Source: Nocardia higoensis | Lineage (GTDB): Bacteria; Actinomycetota; Actinomycetes; Mycobacteriales; Mycobacteriaceae | Length of the DNA stretch: 64,000 nt | Assembly: GCF_015477835.1 (NCBI RefSeq) | Contig: NZ_JADLQN010000007.1 | Coordinates: 55,309 to 119,308 of the forward strand | Direction of reading: 5' to 3' | Shown here: positions 52,012 to 60,455 of the stretch, piece after piece | Numbering within the stretch: the first letter of the stretch is position 1 | Layout of the letters: each line of letters begins with the position of its first letter | Program-made: the position numbers and the translations under genes | The notes under the pieces: generated by a model | Database searches by the model: none | Told to the model about the DNA's origin: nothing | The model's input: the letters and a program-made list of their open reading frames with translations, nothing else

Positions 52012-53280
52012 CTACTTGACTTCGTAGATCCAGATCTGCGCGTTGGCCAGCTCGCCGTCCGGGCTCCACTTGTACTGGCGAGCCAGACCCGGAGCGTCGT
52101 AGGCGCGGACGAACTCCAGCAGGTCCGGTCGGGTCACCTTGCCGCTGTCGATGCCCTTGGCCATGATGGTGGCCAGGTCGTAGGCCTCGACCGAGTACAC
52201 GCCGGGCGCCTGACCGTTCAGTTCCTGGTAGTCCTTGGCGAACTGCTCGGGGCCGGGGCCGCAGGGGCAGGTCAGCACGGCGCCGGTGGCGGCGCTACCG
52301 GCCTGCGAGAGGAACTGCGGGTCGTTCACGCCGTCGGGGCCGACGAAGACCGCGTCCACGCCGCCGGACTTCAACTGCTGGGCCAGCGGGGCGCCCTCGG
52401 CGTAGTAACCGGCGAAGAACACCGCGTCCGGCTTGGCCGCCGCGATCTTGGTGACAGTGGCGGAGAAATCCTTGTCACCCTTCTTGACACCGGCCGCGCA
52501 CGCCGGATCGGCGGCCGCGCCCAGCGACTCGGTGACCTTGGTGCCCAGACCGACGCCGTAGGCGGTGTTGTCCTGCACGACGCAGACCTTGTCGTAGCCC
52601 GCGGTGTTCACCAGGTACTTGGCGACCGAGGGGCCCTGCACGTCGTCGTTGGCCAGGCCGCGGAAGAAGCTGGTCCAGCCGTTGTCGGTGAGGGTGGCTT
52701 TGGTCGCCGAGGAGGTCAGCGTGGGCAGGCCCGCGTCGCTGAGGATCTGGCCGGTGGCCTCGGTCTCGCCGGAGAAGGCCGGGCCGACCAGGCCGACGAT
52801 CGAGCGGTCGTTGATGACCTGCGGGATCACCTGGGTGGCCTTCTGCGGATCGCCCTCGGTATCGAACTGCTTCAGCTCGATCTGGCAGCCGGGATTGGCC
52901 TCGTTGTGCTTGGTGATCGCGAGCTTCGCGCCGTTGACGATATTGATGCCCAGCGCCGCGTCCGGGCCGGTCAGCGCGCCGGCCATCGCGATCGCCGTGC
53001 CGGGAGCGCAGGTCGCCTTGCCGTCACCGGCCGGATCGGCCGCCGAGGCGGAGTCGGTGGCCGGAACCTTCTTGCCCTCGAGATCCACCTGCGTCACGGG
53101 CTGGATGGACAGGCCCGCGGTGCCGGCGCCAGTCGTATCGGAACCGCTGTCGGTCGATTTATCGCTGCATCCGGTCAGTACGAGCGCGGCGGCGGCACCG
53201 ATGGCCAGCATGCCCCGCGTCGTGCGGCCGCGCGATACCGAACGCGACGATGTCGAACCCAACCAAGTCGAACTGCGCAC
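52012..53280 (-). CDS. livK: Branched-chain amino-acid ABC substrate-binding lipoprotein
   Basis: 422 residues. A long basic N-terminus and hydrophobic segment end in the lipobox LTGC (Cys near residue 38). The mature protein is a type I periplasmic-binding fold: AMAGALTGPDAALGINIVNG, GLVGPAFSGETEATGQIL and DAVFFAGYYAEGAPLAQQL. It captures Leu/Ile/Val or a related ligand for LivHM. First gene of the operon; start GTG. Confidence 0.92.
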   Translation of the reverse strand: MRSSTWLGSTSSRSVSRGRTTRGMLAIGAAAALVLTGCSDKSTDSGSDTTGAGTAGLSIQPVTQVDLEGKKVPATDSASAADPAGDGKATCAPGTAIAMAGALTGPDAALGINIVNGAKLAITKHNEANPGCQIELKQFDTEGDPQKATQVIPQVINDRSIVGLVGPAFSGETEATGQILSDAGLPTLTSSATKATLTDNGWTSFFRGLANDDVQGPSVAKYLVNTAGYDKVCVVQDNTAYGVGLGTKVTESLGAAADPACAAGVKKGDKDFSATVTKIAAAKPDAVFFAGYYAEGAPLAQQLKSGGVDAVFVGPDGVNDPQFLSQAGSAATGAVLTCPCGPGPEQFAKDYQELNGQAPGVYSVEAYDLATIMAKGIDSGKVTRPDLLEFVRAYDAPGLARQYKWSPDGELANAQIWIYEVK

Positions 53281-53413
53281 GTCTCACCTCTACGTCCTGA
53301 GCTCCCCCGGGTCACCGAGGAGGCCGACCAATGTCGGCCCGGACAGAAACATAGCGTCGGTACGGGCGATCCGCACGGCAATGGGCACATGCAGACGACG
53401 ACGAGCCGAATTC

Positions 53414-53453
53414 TTTCCGGTGATTGTGTTTCCGGTGCGTTAATTCTTTCCGG
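53414..53453. promoter_or_regulatory. Triple TTTCCGG direct repeat upstream of livK
   Basis: TTTCCGG occurs at 53414-53420, 53429-53435 and 53447-53453; the outer copies extend to AATTCTTTCCGG and start 33 bp (about three helical turns) apart. They lie 134-173 bp upstream of livK and could be regulator-binding sites. The regulator is unknown. Confidence 0.4.
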
Positions 53454-53482
53454 GATCACCCCGCACACGGCAACACCCCAGC

Positions 53483-54115
53483 TCACTTGGGCGCGAGGTT
53501 CTCCAGCACGACCTCGGCAACCGCTTTCATCGTCGTACGCCGGTCCATCGCGGTGCGCTGAATCCATTTGAACGCCTGCGGTTCCGACAACCCCTGCGTC
53601 TGCATCAGCACACCCTTGGCGCGCTCGACCAGCTTGCGCGTCTCCAGCCGCTCGGACAGATTGGCGACCTCGCTCTCGAGCGCCGTGATCTCGTGGAAAC
53701 GGCTCGCCGCCAACTCGATCGCGGGCACCAGATCCGACTTGGTGAACGGCTTGACCAGGTACGCCATCGCCCCCGCGTCGCGGGCCCGCTCGACCAGGTC
53801 GCGCTGACTGAACGCGGTCAGGATCACCACGGGCGCAACACGTTTCGACGCGATCTCGGCGGCGGCGTCGATCCCGTCGCGGCGCGGCATCTTCACGTCC
53901 ATGATCACCAGATCCGGCCGGTGCTCCACCGCCAGATCCACCGCCTGCTGCCCGTCACCCGCCTCGCCGACGACCTCGTAGCCCTCCTCGGTCAGCATCT
54001 CGACCAGGTCCATCCGGATGAGCGCCTCGTCCTCGGCCACGACAACCCGCTTCGCACCGGCAGACTTCTTCACCCCGGCGTCCTGCGCGCCGGCATCCCC
54101 AGCTGTAGTGCTCAT
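53483..54115 (-). CDS. pdtaR: ANTAR-domain response regulator PdtaR
   Basis: 210 residues: receiver domain (about 22-140; Asp73 in LVIMDVKMPRRDG, Lys in YLVKPF) joined through a coiled coil to an ANTAR RNA-binding domain (about 145-205; LVERAKGVLMQTQGLSE). It prevents premature termination on target mRNAs when phosphorylated by the cytosolic kinase PdtaS, encoded elsewhere. The M. tuberculosis orthologue is Rv1626. ATG 54113-54115 follows a non-conserved upstream frame. Confidence 0.93.
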   Translation of the reverse strand: MSTTAGDAGAQDAGVKKSAGAKRVVVAEDEALIRMDLVEMLTEEGYEVVGEAGDGQQAVDLAVEHRPDLVIMDVKMPRRDGIDAAAEIASKRVAPVVILTAFSQRDLVERARDAGAMAYLVKPFTKSDLVPAIELAASRFHEITALESEVANLSERLETRKLVERAKGVLMQTQGLSEPQAFKWIQRTAMDRRTTMKAVAEVVLENLAPK

Positions 54116-54337
54116 ACCTCGACCCCTCTGCCGTCCCGACGCCTGTCCCGACCACCCACGCGGCGCGGCGACACCGGCATTCGGCCTCTCCCGCCCGACA
54201 GGGTGTCGAGTGATGTAAAGACTACCGTTGCGAGGCCCGCACAACGCATATACCCTGCGCAAAGTCCCCACCGATCGGCGCCACCCGCCCCGTTTTCGGC
54301 GATCGGCCGCCGACCCGCTATAGTTCTCACTCGGTGC

Positions 54338-54424
54338 GCCGGGTTGGCGGAACTGGCAGACGCGACGGTCTCAAAAACCGTTGTCCGAAAGGACGTGTGG
54401 GTTCGAGTCCCACACTCGGCACCA
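54338..54424 (+). tRNA. tRNA-Leu (anticodon CAA)
   Basis: An 87-nt class II tRNA. Acceptor stem GCCGGGT pairs with ACTCGGC (one G-U); the anticodon stem-loop reads ACGGT-CTCAAAA-ACCGT, giving anticodon CAA for UUG; a long variable arm follows; the T arm is GTGGGTTCGAGTCCCAC; CCA is encoded. The accessory region begins right after its 3' end, where integrases often insert. Confidence 0.95.
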
Positions 54425-54623
54425 CGGTCGGCGGCGTTTTCGCCGACGCACTGATGTTCTCTCACCTCAAGCAGGCCACTGCAGTCCAAGCCCCTCGCCC
54501 ACTTCTCGCGACAGCGTCAAATTATGGTGGGAGCCGGTGCCTCGTGCATCCTTGAACGACCTTGATGTTCACGCTCCGCGCTGATGGCCCACGACGCGGC
54601 CGCGCTCCTTAGACTGCGGCCCC

Positions 54624-54626
54624 TTA
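54624..54626. other. TTA target-site duplication, left
   Basis: TTA adjoins the left inverted repeat of the IS element and is repeated at 55493-55495, as expected for an IS5-type insertion. Confidence 0.65.
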
Positions 54627-55492
54627 GAGCTCCCTATCCGGTTCGGTTGCCGACCCGTCGCCAGCAGATGAGCGCGGCGGCGAGGTGGAGGAGCCCGTGG
54701 TGGATGTCGGTGCGGCGTTCCCATCGGGTGGCCAGGCGGCGGAACTGATGGAGCAAGGCGAGGGTTTGTTCGACGATCCAGCGTCCCGCGGTCACCTTGT
54801 CGCGGGTTCCTGGTCGTGGGATGTGGCCGGTGATGCGACATTGCCGCAGTTCCTCGTAGACGCGGGGATAGTCGTAACCCTTGTCCGCGATCAGAGTTTT
54901 GATCCGGTGGCGCGGCGGGCCGCAGCGTCCGCGCAGGGGGCGGACGCGGTCGAGGAGTTCGGGCAGCAGGTGATCGTTGACGTTGGCCGCGGACAAGGTC
55001 ACCGCGAGCGGGAACCCGTTGGCGCAGGTCAGGACGTGGTGCTTCGAGCCCGTTTTGGCGCGGTCGACCGGGGACGGGCCGGTCGCGGCGCCCCCTTTTT
55101 CGCCCGGATGTGAGAGCCGTCGACCATGACGCGGTCGAAATCGATCAGCCCCGCAGCGTGACTGCGGGCCAACATCTCCTGATGCATCTTCTCGAACATC
55201 GGCGGCCTGCCAGCCCCGCAACCGGCACCAGCAGGTCATTCCGGATCCGAAGCCGAGTTCCGGGGGTAGGTCTTCCCACCCGATGCCGGTGAACAGCACG
55301 AACAAGATGCCCTGTAGCACCAGTCGAGGGTCCATCTGCGCCGGTCCTGGTGTCCCTGCCGGCCGCTCCGGTGGTAGCGGCTCGATAACCGCACACAACT
55401 CGTCGTCCACGATCCAGGGTGCTGCTGCCACAGCGGAACATGCTGCACTACAGCCCCATTCGTCGCCACTCGGCAGATCCTGTTAGGAGCTC
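54627..55492 (-). mobile_element. IS5-family insertion sequence, 866 bp
   Basis: Terminal inverted repeats begin GAGCTCC at both ends and continue with partial matches (left CTATC.CGG, right TAACAGG). TTA flanks each end. The length and transposase fit the IS427 group of IS5, which often uses a -1 frameshift to make the transposase. Confidence 0.8.
54634..55431 (-). pseudogene. IS5-family transposase, frameshifted
   Basis: The frame stays open for 265 codons but only its ends are meaningful: IVDDELCAVIEPLLP-like start (IVDDELCAVIEPLPPERP) and TGPSPVDRAKTGSKHHVL onward, with LIADKGYDYPRV (second Asp) and IVEQTLALLHQFRRL. From about 55199 to 55110 the correct sequence (MFEKMHQEMLARSHAAGLID, then DRVMVDGSHIRAKKG with the first catalytic Asp) is in the +1 frame. 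Return to the main frame occurs at AAAAAGGGGG, a plausible programmed -1 site. The first shift looks like an inactivating indel. Confidence 0.75.
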
Positions 55493-55495
55493 TTA

Positions 55496-55788
55496 CAGGC
55501 CGCCCAGCTTCCTCTGCTAAATCGAACATCCAGCGATCTTGCAAACAGTCCGTCAGCCATTAGCGTCGCAATTGCGTCGGTCGTCGGAATCCATCTGGCT
55601 AGCAGTAGTCTGCTGGGGCTCGTGATCGACGCCCGGTTGACTGATGCTGCGCAGAGTCCTCTACAGGAACTTCACGGGGTGTCGGATGATCGCCAGCTCG
55701 TCTCAAGTTCGCGGATTGCGTCGAGCTGAGGGCAAATCGGCGGACCCCCGTCGGCCGTGGCCCGGCACAGCAGTCCGTATTACTATCG
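55496..55788. other. Region between IS element and HNH gene, no gene seen
   Basis: About 290 bp downstream of the HNH/ATPase unit. No frame of note, no clear terminator and no known motif. Confidence 0.4.
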
Positions 55789-56640
55789 TTAGCATTCCTC
55801 AGCTCGAAATCCTTCGGTGCAGTACCAATCACTTTCACTCAATGCCTCGTACATGACTGCAACGTGAGCATTGGGATCGGGCATGCCTCGCTCTACTGCT
55901 GCTTCACGCAGATGGGCACGTATCACGCTTGTCTCGGCGTCGCTGAACAGGCGGACGAGTCTTCGGGTTGCTGTGGTGAGCTCTCGACTCACTACCGTTG
56001 CGTACAGTTCCGCCAGGCCCAGGACCTCAAACTGGTTCCGAATCCGCTTCTGCAGTCCGTCATCGAGCACGGCGTCCGGATCAGCGAAGAACTCGACGTT
56101 GACGGGCAACTGTTCGATGGGCACGTGGGCGTGGAGCCACCGCCCCACCACCGGCATCGCATAGGGGTGCAGCAGCTGCCCCTCGGGAGAGCTGGCGTAG
56201 GTGTTGCGCAGCCGGTGGTTGCAGTCCGCACAGCTCGGAACCAGATTCCACGGGTCGATAGCGAGCCCAGGAACGCGTGTCTTGGGCACGAAGTGATCGA
56301 GTTGCTTCGCTATTCCGTATTGGCAGTAGCTGCACAGGCCGTCCAGGGCGCCAGACATGATCGCGTCGTAGTGCTCGCGTGCACGTTTACGCTTCCTCGA
56401 CAGGTGGTTCGTGTAGAGGTCGGTAAGTTCGTCGTCGTCGAGTTCGGCGACCGCGCACATCGTGCGATCAATAAGGTACAGCTGATCGCTGCGGGCAGCG
56501 TACTGCAGCTTGGCACTGTTATCGGTGAGCTGCGCACGGGCAGCGAGTACGCGCTCCGCTAAGCCCTGGTTCGCAATCTGTTCCGCGCAGGTCGAGGCAG
56601 TCTCATGAACTGTGACCTTGGGAGGTTCAAGACTCCACAT
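55789..56640 (-). CDS. HNH endonuclease, PtuB-like partner of the ATPase
   Basis: 283 residues. The HNH/Zn core is complete: Cys103-x2-Cys106 (LCSYCQYG), Asp115-His116 (QLDHFVPKTR), Asn132 (PWNLVPSC) and Cys137-x2-Cys140-Asn (CADCNHRL). The pattern fits the HNH subunits (TIGR02646-like) that accompany ATPases in Septu and some retron systems. It overlaps the ATPase gene by 14 bp, so both are made together. Base composition is visibly less GC-rich than the backbone, suggesting transfer. The target could be phage or host DNA or tRNA; no evidence decides. Confidence 0.8.
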   Translation of the reverse strand: MWSLEPPKVTVHETASTCAEQIANQGLAERVLAARAQLTDNSAKLQYAARSDQLYLIDRTMCAVAELDDDELTDLYTNHLSRKRKRAREHYDAIMSGALDGLCSYCQYGIAKQLDHFVPKTRVPGLAIDPWNLVPSCADCNHRLRNTYASSPEGQLLHPYAMPVVGRWLHAHVPIEQLPVNVEFFADPDAVLDDGLQKRIRNQFEVLGLAELYATVVSRELTTATRRLVRLFSDAETSVIRAHLREAAVERGMPDPNAHVAVMYEALSESDWYCTEGFRAEEC

Positions 56641-58198
56641 GACCCCGGTGCATTTTTGTCATCGCGCGGAGAATAGCCCGGCCTTCAGCGCCGAGTTGCC
56701 GCCCGAATGATTCCAGAGCTTCTTCGTAGCCCGAGTGGCTGGCTGCGGCCTTTTGAAGCAGGTAATGGAAGCCCGTAGAGGTGACCTCGAGGCCGAACAC
56801 TTCATCAGTGAGGGTGCCGACATTCTCACCGAATGTTTCGATGCGCAGTCGCCTCACCGTGGCTTCGGTCCCCGATCGCTGCAATTGCCAGGCGCATGAG
56901 CGCGGCACCTCTTGCAGTACAACCGGTGAGTGCGTAGCGATAACCGCGATACCATTACGGTCGTTTAGGAGGTTGCTCACCGATCGGATGAATGCCGATA
57001 GCAGCGGCGGATGTAGGTGCGCTTCGGGCTCATCCAGAAGGACCAGACTTTTCTCCTCCACAGTCTCTACCAATCGAGTTATCGTCAGAAGAACAATCTT
57101 GTGCCCGGAGCTAAACCGCCCGAATAATATTCTCACCTCGTCGACGATGTAGTCATCGGACTCGTCGCCCGTCTCAATTAGTTCCGACAGACCGGCCTCT
57201 GCGAAGATCGGATCAGCTTCGAGGAGCCTCAACGCGGCCAGCCAGCGGTCCCGTCGCGCGCCTTGCAGACACACCTGCGTGGAGGACGCCATCTCCAGCT
57301 CAAGCTCTGCGTTATCTTTGGTCTGGGCTGACACACCAAATGCCGTACCGCCCCCTTCTGGAGCAACGCCTTCTTCGCGAATGTGTTTCAGTCCAACATA
57401 GTGGTAGGTCAATCCCTCGGTGCGGTCCTGGCGGGGAGCGACAGGTTCGAATGCGTCGAAGGCACTGAAGGACACCGAGACCACGTTCGATAGCTGCGTC
57501 ACTGCGATATCGCTGCCTCCGTCCTTGGTACGGGACTGCTGCACCAAGGTATTGGCGAGGTTAAACAGGTACGTACTCTTTCCGACACCGTTTCTGCCGA
57601 TCAGAACATGGAGGTTGCTCGGCGGGCTCGAATCAGGGTCAACGTCAATGTCCAGGGTTATCGGACTGATGTCCTTCGCGCGGGCGCACAACGGAAAACG
57701 GTAGCGGGTCAGGCGCTCTCCGCCACGCGCCAACCGGGCCAGTTGCCCACGCACGCTCGGCAGCGGTACATCCCGCAACAGCGACACACGAGTGACTTCT
57801 TCGCGTTGCGCACGCTCGAGAAGCTCCGTGTCATAGGCGAGGTCATTGAGCGCCTGCAAAAATCGCTCACGGAAATCGGCGCCGATCGCGGTCAAGTTCA
57901 GGTAGAACGATGGGTCCTGTCCCAACGAGAAGAATTCCTTACCCAAAGTTTGGAAGCTGGCAGGCAAGTTGGGCGTCCGCACTCCGTCGCCACCGCTTCC
58001 CGATGGGCCTGGTCGTAACCCGAACCGTCCGATCTTGGTCAGGCCGATATCGTGCCTTTGCCAACTCTCGTCGATGTAGTCCACAGCGAACAACGTCTCG
58101 AATTTGAACCAGTCGTCCCAGTATTGGGGCGTCAGATACACTGTCCCGGCAAGTTTGCTCGATATCAGCTCCCCGTGCTGCAGAGCACGGATCCTCAT
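56627..58198 (-). CDS. ATP-binding cassette-like ATPase, PtuA-like
   Basis: 523 residues. Walker A GRNGVGKST (201-209), ABC-type signature FSSGHK (362-367), Walker B LVLLDEPEAHLHP (385-397) and switch His in ATHSP (421-425) identify an OLD/AAA15-type SMC-like ATPase. The first 195 residues are an unassigned N-terminal domain, longer than I expect for standard PtuA, so this may be a variant system. With the HNH protein it probably forms a nuclease complex gated by nucleotide, as in Septu. Start ATG 58196-58198. Confidence 0.8.
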   Translation of the reverse strand: MRIRALQHGELISSKLAGTVYLTPQYWDDWFKFETLFAVDYIDESWQRHDIGLTKIGRFGLRPGPSGSGGDGVRTPNLPASFQTLGKEFFSLGQDPSFYLNLTAIGADFRERFLQALNDLAYDTELLERAQREEVTRVSLLRDVPLPSVRGQLARLARGGERLTRYRFPLCARAKDISPITLDIDVDPDSSPPSNLHVLIGRNGVGKSTYLFNLANTLVQQSRTKDGGSDIAVTQLSNVVSVSFSAFDAFEPVAPRQDRTEGLTYHYVGLKHIREEGVAPEGGGTAFGVSAQTKDNAELELEMASSTQVCLQGARRDRWLAALRLLEADPIFAEAGLSELIETGDESDDYIVDEVRILFGRFSSGHKIVLLTITRLVETVEEKSLVLLDEPEAHLHPPLLSAFIRSVSNLLNDRNGIAVIATHSPVVLQEVPRSCAWQLQRSGTEATVRRLRIETFGENVGTLTDEVFGLEVTSTGFHYLLQKAAASHSGYEEALESFGRQLGAEGRAILRAMTKMHRGHVES

Positions 58199-58425
58199 AG
58201 CGCATCATCCGTCAGGCGCATACACATGCCGACCGGCGCGAAGCTCATAGCGGCCATCATACGGGTCGCTAGGTTCTCAGAGCCGAGCGAACATACTTCT
58301 TGGCAGCAAGGCTCGTGTACATGGGTCCCAGCAACCGGACCGCTGACCAGTGTACGGACACCACCTGTCCCTGGCCCAGATACAGTGGCTCCTCCGCAGT
58401 CTGAACACGAATCGTGGGTGAGACG

Positions 58426-59040
58426 ATGGTCAGGGGTCAGGCATGGACAGGATTCGAGGCCACCGCGCTTCAAGAGGCGATGAGGCGATCGGTGCGGGAC
58501 TTCGCAAGCCTGCTGGGGTAGGAACGACAACCGTCAACAACTGGCGCGCTGGCCTCGGGCGCGGTCACTCCGCGCTCGAGTACCCAGTCGATTCTCGACA
58601 CGACGTTCACACTGCGAACGACAGCGGACACGACCGCGCCCGATTCGAACAGATCGTGGCGGAGGATGAAGCGGCATGGCGAAGGCGGAACCGGCCGCAG
58701 GGCAGCAGGCGGAGCCGCTCGAGCCAGGCTGAGCCCACTTCCCATTCATTGCACCCCTCCGGTGACTCGTCCCCGTCTGGTTCGCTGCCATCGGCTGAAT
58801 CCGAAGGTACAGATCGACATGGCAGGGCACATGCCCTGAGCCCCGGACGGGGATTTCGACGCTGCGATGGAGATGGTGCACCAGGCACTCGCCCCATCAC
58901 GTGGCACGTTGATGACCCCAGTGCGGGACCGAGGTGCGGAATTCGTTCACGATGCTGCGGCACGGTGGGGCGAGTCGCCCCAGCTGAACGCGATTCGCGA
59001 CATGCTCGGCGCGGCGGGTACCGGTGGTACAGGTGCGTGA
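58426..59040 (+). pseudogene. Decayed helix-turn-helix regulator
   Basis: From ATG 58426 the frame gives VRGQAWTGFEATALQEAMRR and SVRDFASLLG, then stops; the helix-turn-helix continues one frame over as VGTTTVNNWRAGLG, shifts again to AVTPRSSTQSILDTTFTLR and again to RFEQIVAEDEAAWRRRN. The end (AAMEMVHQAL, then LNAIRDMLGAAGTGG-like) is in yet another frame. At least three frameshifts make this a clear pseudogene of an actinobacterial regulator usually about 200 residues long. Confidence 0.75.
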
Positions 59041-59635
59041 TCTGCTGCCGCGCGAGGAACGAGCCGGCCCACTCGGCTACTACCGGTTACTCACCTTCGA
59101 GCACGCGGCCGCACTACACTCAGCCGCACGGGATTGCCAGGAAGGCCTCGACGAAAGCCTTTTTGCAATCACCCCGGACGACGGATTGCACCTCACGCTC
59201 GACAGAATCACCCGCGATGGCGGCAGTACTTCGGAGCAACGTGCCCGAATCGCCGAAGTCGCCGTTCATGCTTGCGCACGACAGTCCCCGTTCGCATTGA
59301 CGATCCGGCAGTTGACCAATATGCGGGGCACGATTGCGATCATCGTCGAACCCAGTAACCGGGTGACCGCACTACGCGACGGCCTCCGCGCGGCGACATC
59401 GTCCATACTCCCCGACGCCGCGGTGAGAAACACGACCTCCGCACCACATGTGACCATCGCATACCCGATCTATGAAGAGCTGACCACCGAAGCCGCGGCG
59501 GCGGCCGAAGCCGCGGATACTCGACTGGACCATGTGAGTGTGTCGGTCTCGGAAGTCGGCATGGTGGCGCTCGAGCGGCACGGGCACGAGTACCGGTGGG
59601 AGACGATCGCCCGCATCCCGCTCACCGGTCCGTGA
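59024..59635 (+). CDS. 2H phosphoesterase / 2'-5' RNA ligase-like protein
   Basis: 203 residues with two H-x-T motifs, HLT at residues 56-58 (DGLHLTLDRI) and HVT at 142-144 (SAPHVTIAYP), the catalytic pair of the 2H superfamily. Such enzymes open or close 2'-5' or cyclic phosphodiester bonds in RNA or nucleotides. GTG 59024 or 59033; both overlap the end of the broken regulator gene, with which it probably once formed an operon. The frame is intact although its partner is not. Confidence 0.8.
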   Translation: MVQVRDLLPREERAGPLGYYRLLTFEHAAALHSAARDCQEGLDESLFAITPDDGLHLTLDRITRDGGSTSEQRARIAEVAVHACARQSPFALTIRQLTNMRGTIAIIVEPSNRVTALRDGLRAATSSILPDAAVRNTTSAPHVTIAYPIYEELTTEAAAAAEAADTRLDHVSVSVSEVGMVALERHGHEYRWETIARIPLTGP

Positions 59636-59651
59636 AACTCGACAGCCGTCG

Positions 59652-59673
59652 GCGCGGGCAGGCCTGCCCGCGC
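59652..59673. terminator. Perfect 22-bp palindrome, likely convergent terminator
   Basis: GCGCGGGCAGG followed by its exact complement (59652-59673), just after the 2H gene and before the convergent micro-ORF. Confidence 0.65.
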
Positions 59674-59690
59674 GCGTCGAGCAAGCGCTC

Positions 59691-59795
59691 TCAACGTGGC
59701 GGATCATCGTAATCGCTAGGCCGGAAGATCATCGCCACGACCACCACCAGCGGCAACACCACCACGAACACCAGTCCGCACTGCCGTCCACTCAT
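59691..59795 (-). CDS. Putative 34-residue single-pass membrane peptide
   Basis: ATG 59793-59795 overlaps the stop of the preceding recombinase-like gene (TGATG), suggesting coupling. The peptide starts MSGRQCGLVFVVVLPLVVVV, one membrane helix of about 18 residues, and ends FRPSDYDDPPR. No family is recognised. Confidence 0.45.
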   Translation of the reverse strand: MSGRQCGLVFVVVLPLVVVVAMIFRPSDYDDPPR

Positions 59796-60084
59796 CACCG
59801 CGCACCGCCGAGACGCGTCCATCGCGCGAACGAAGCACGCGGCGCCGCACATTCGATATCGGCGACCGCCATCACTCGATCCATCGTCATCGCATCGACA
59901 TGGCGGTAGACGGCATCACCACGATCTCGGCACCACACGACTCGGCCTGCTCCGCCAACCCCAGCACCGATAAACCGTCAGCCCACCGCACCGTATACCC
60001 CAGCCGACGGGCGAGCCGACGCACTTGCGCGGCATCCCATTCCGGGGTCGGGGACAACTGATGTATCCAACCGAGCGCGAACAC
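59795..60084 (-). pseudogene. Small recombinase-like protein gene, frameshifted
   Basis: From GTG 60084 the frame reads FALGWIHQLSPTPEWDAAQV, RRLARRLGYTVRW and stops early at 59887. One frame over the similarity goes on with MTMDRVMAVADIECAAPR and ASFARWTRLGGA to a stop at 59795. Nocardial proteins with this LGW/LGY...RRLARRLGY...ASFARW pattern are, from memory, short relatives of the serine-recombinase N-terminal fold lacking the catalytic Ser. A single frameshift near 59905 breaks it. Confidence 0.55.
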
Positions 60085-60455
60085 GCGTAGTCACTCCCTC
60101 ACAACGGTTCGAATGGCGGAGCACTCGACACCGGCCGTCACAGACTCCCACCCAATTACGGGAGTAGTACGCCGATCTGCGAGATAACGGCATCAACGAC
60201 CTATCCGGTGCCGCATCCACTCTGTCGTTCGAAGAGTTCTGCATGAACCGCAGCACGTTGCACTTGTGTTCGTATAGCGAGCCACCTTCCGTTGGCTGAC
60301 AAGCTCTGATCACAGTCAAGACCTCGGGACGCATGAGGGGTACCCGCCAGACGGCGCAAGTCCGACTCGAATACTATTCGTGACGGATGATGTCCAGAAA
60401 GATTACTACATTTAATGCATGCCGTCGACGAATACTGCGGGAAGGGCCCGACGGA
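60085..60455. other. Region without a supported gene, GC falling
   Basis: About 370 bp. No coding frame with recognisable content; the sequence becomes markedly more AT-rich towards the membrane-protein gene. Confidence 0.4.

Noticed and set aside
55789..58198. Retron
   Set aside because: HNH plus ATPase pairs occur in some retrons, but no reverse transcriptase or msr-msd-like repeat was found around the pair.
58195..58530. 111-codon frame upstream of the ATPase gene
   Set aside because: Overlaps the start of the helix-turn-helix pseudogene on the other strand and has no recognisable content; probably chance.
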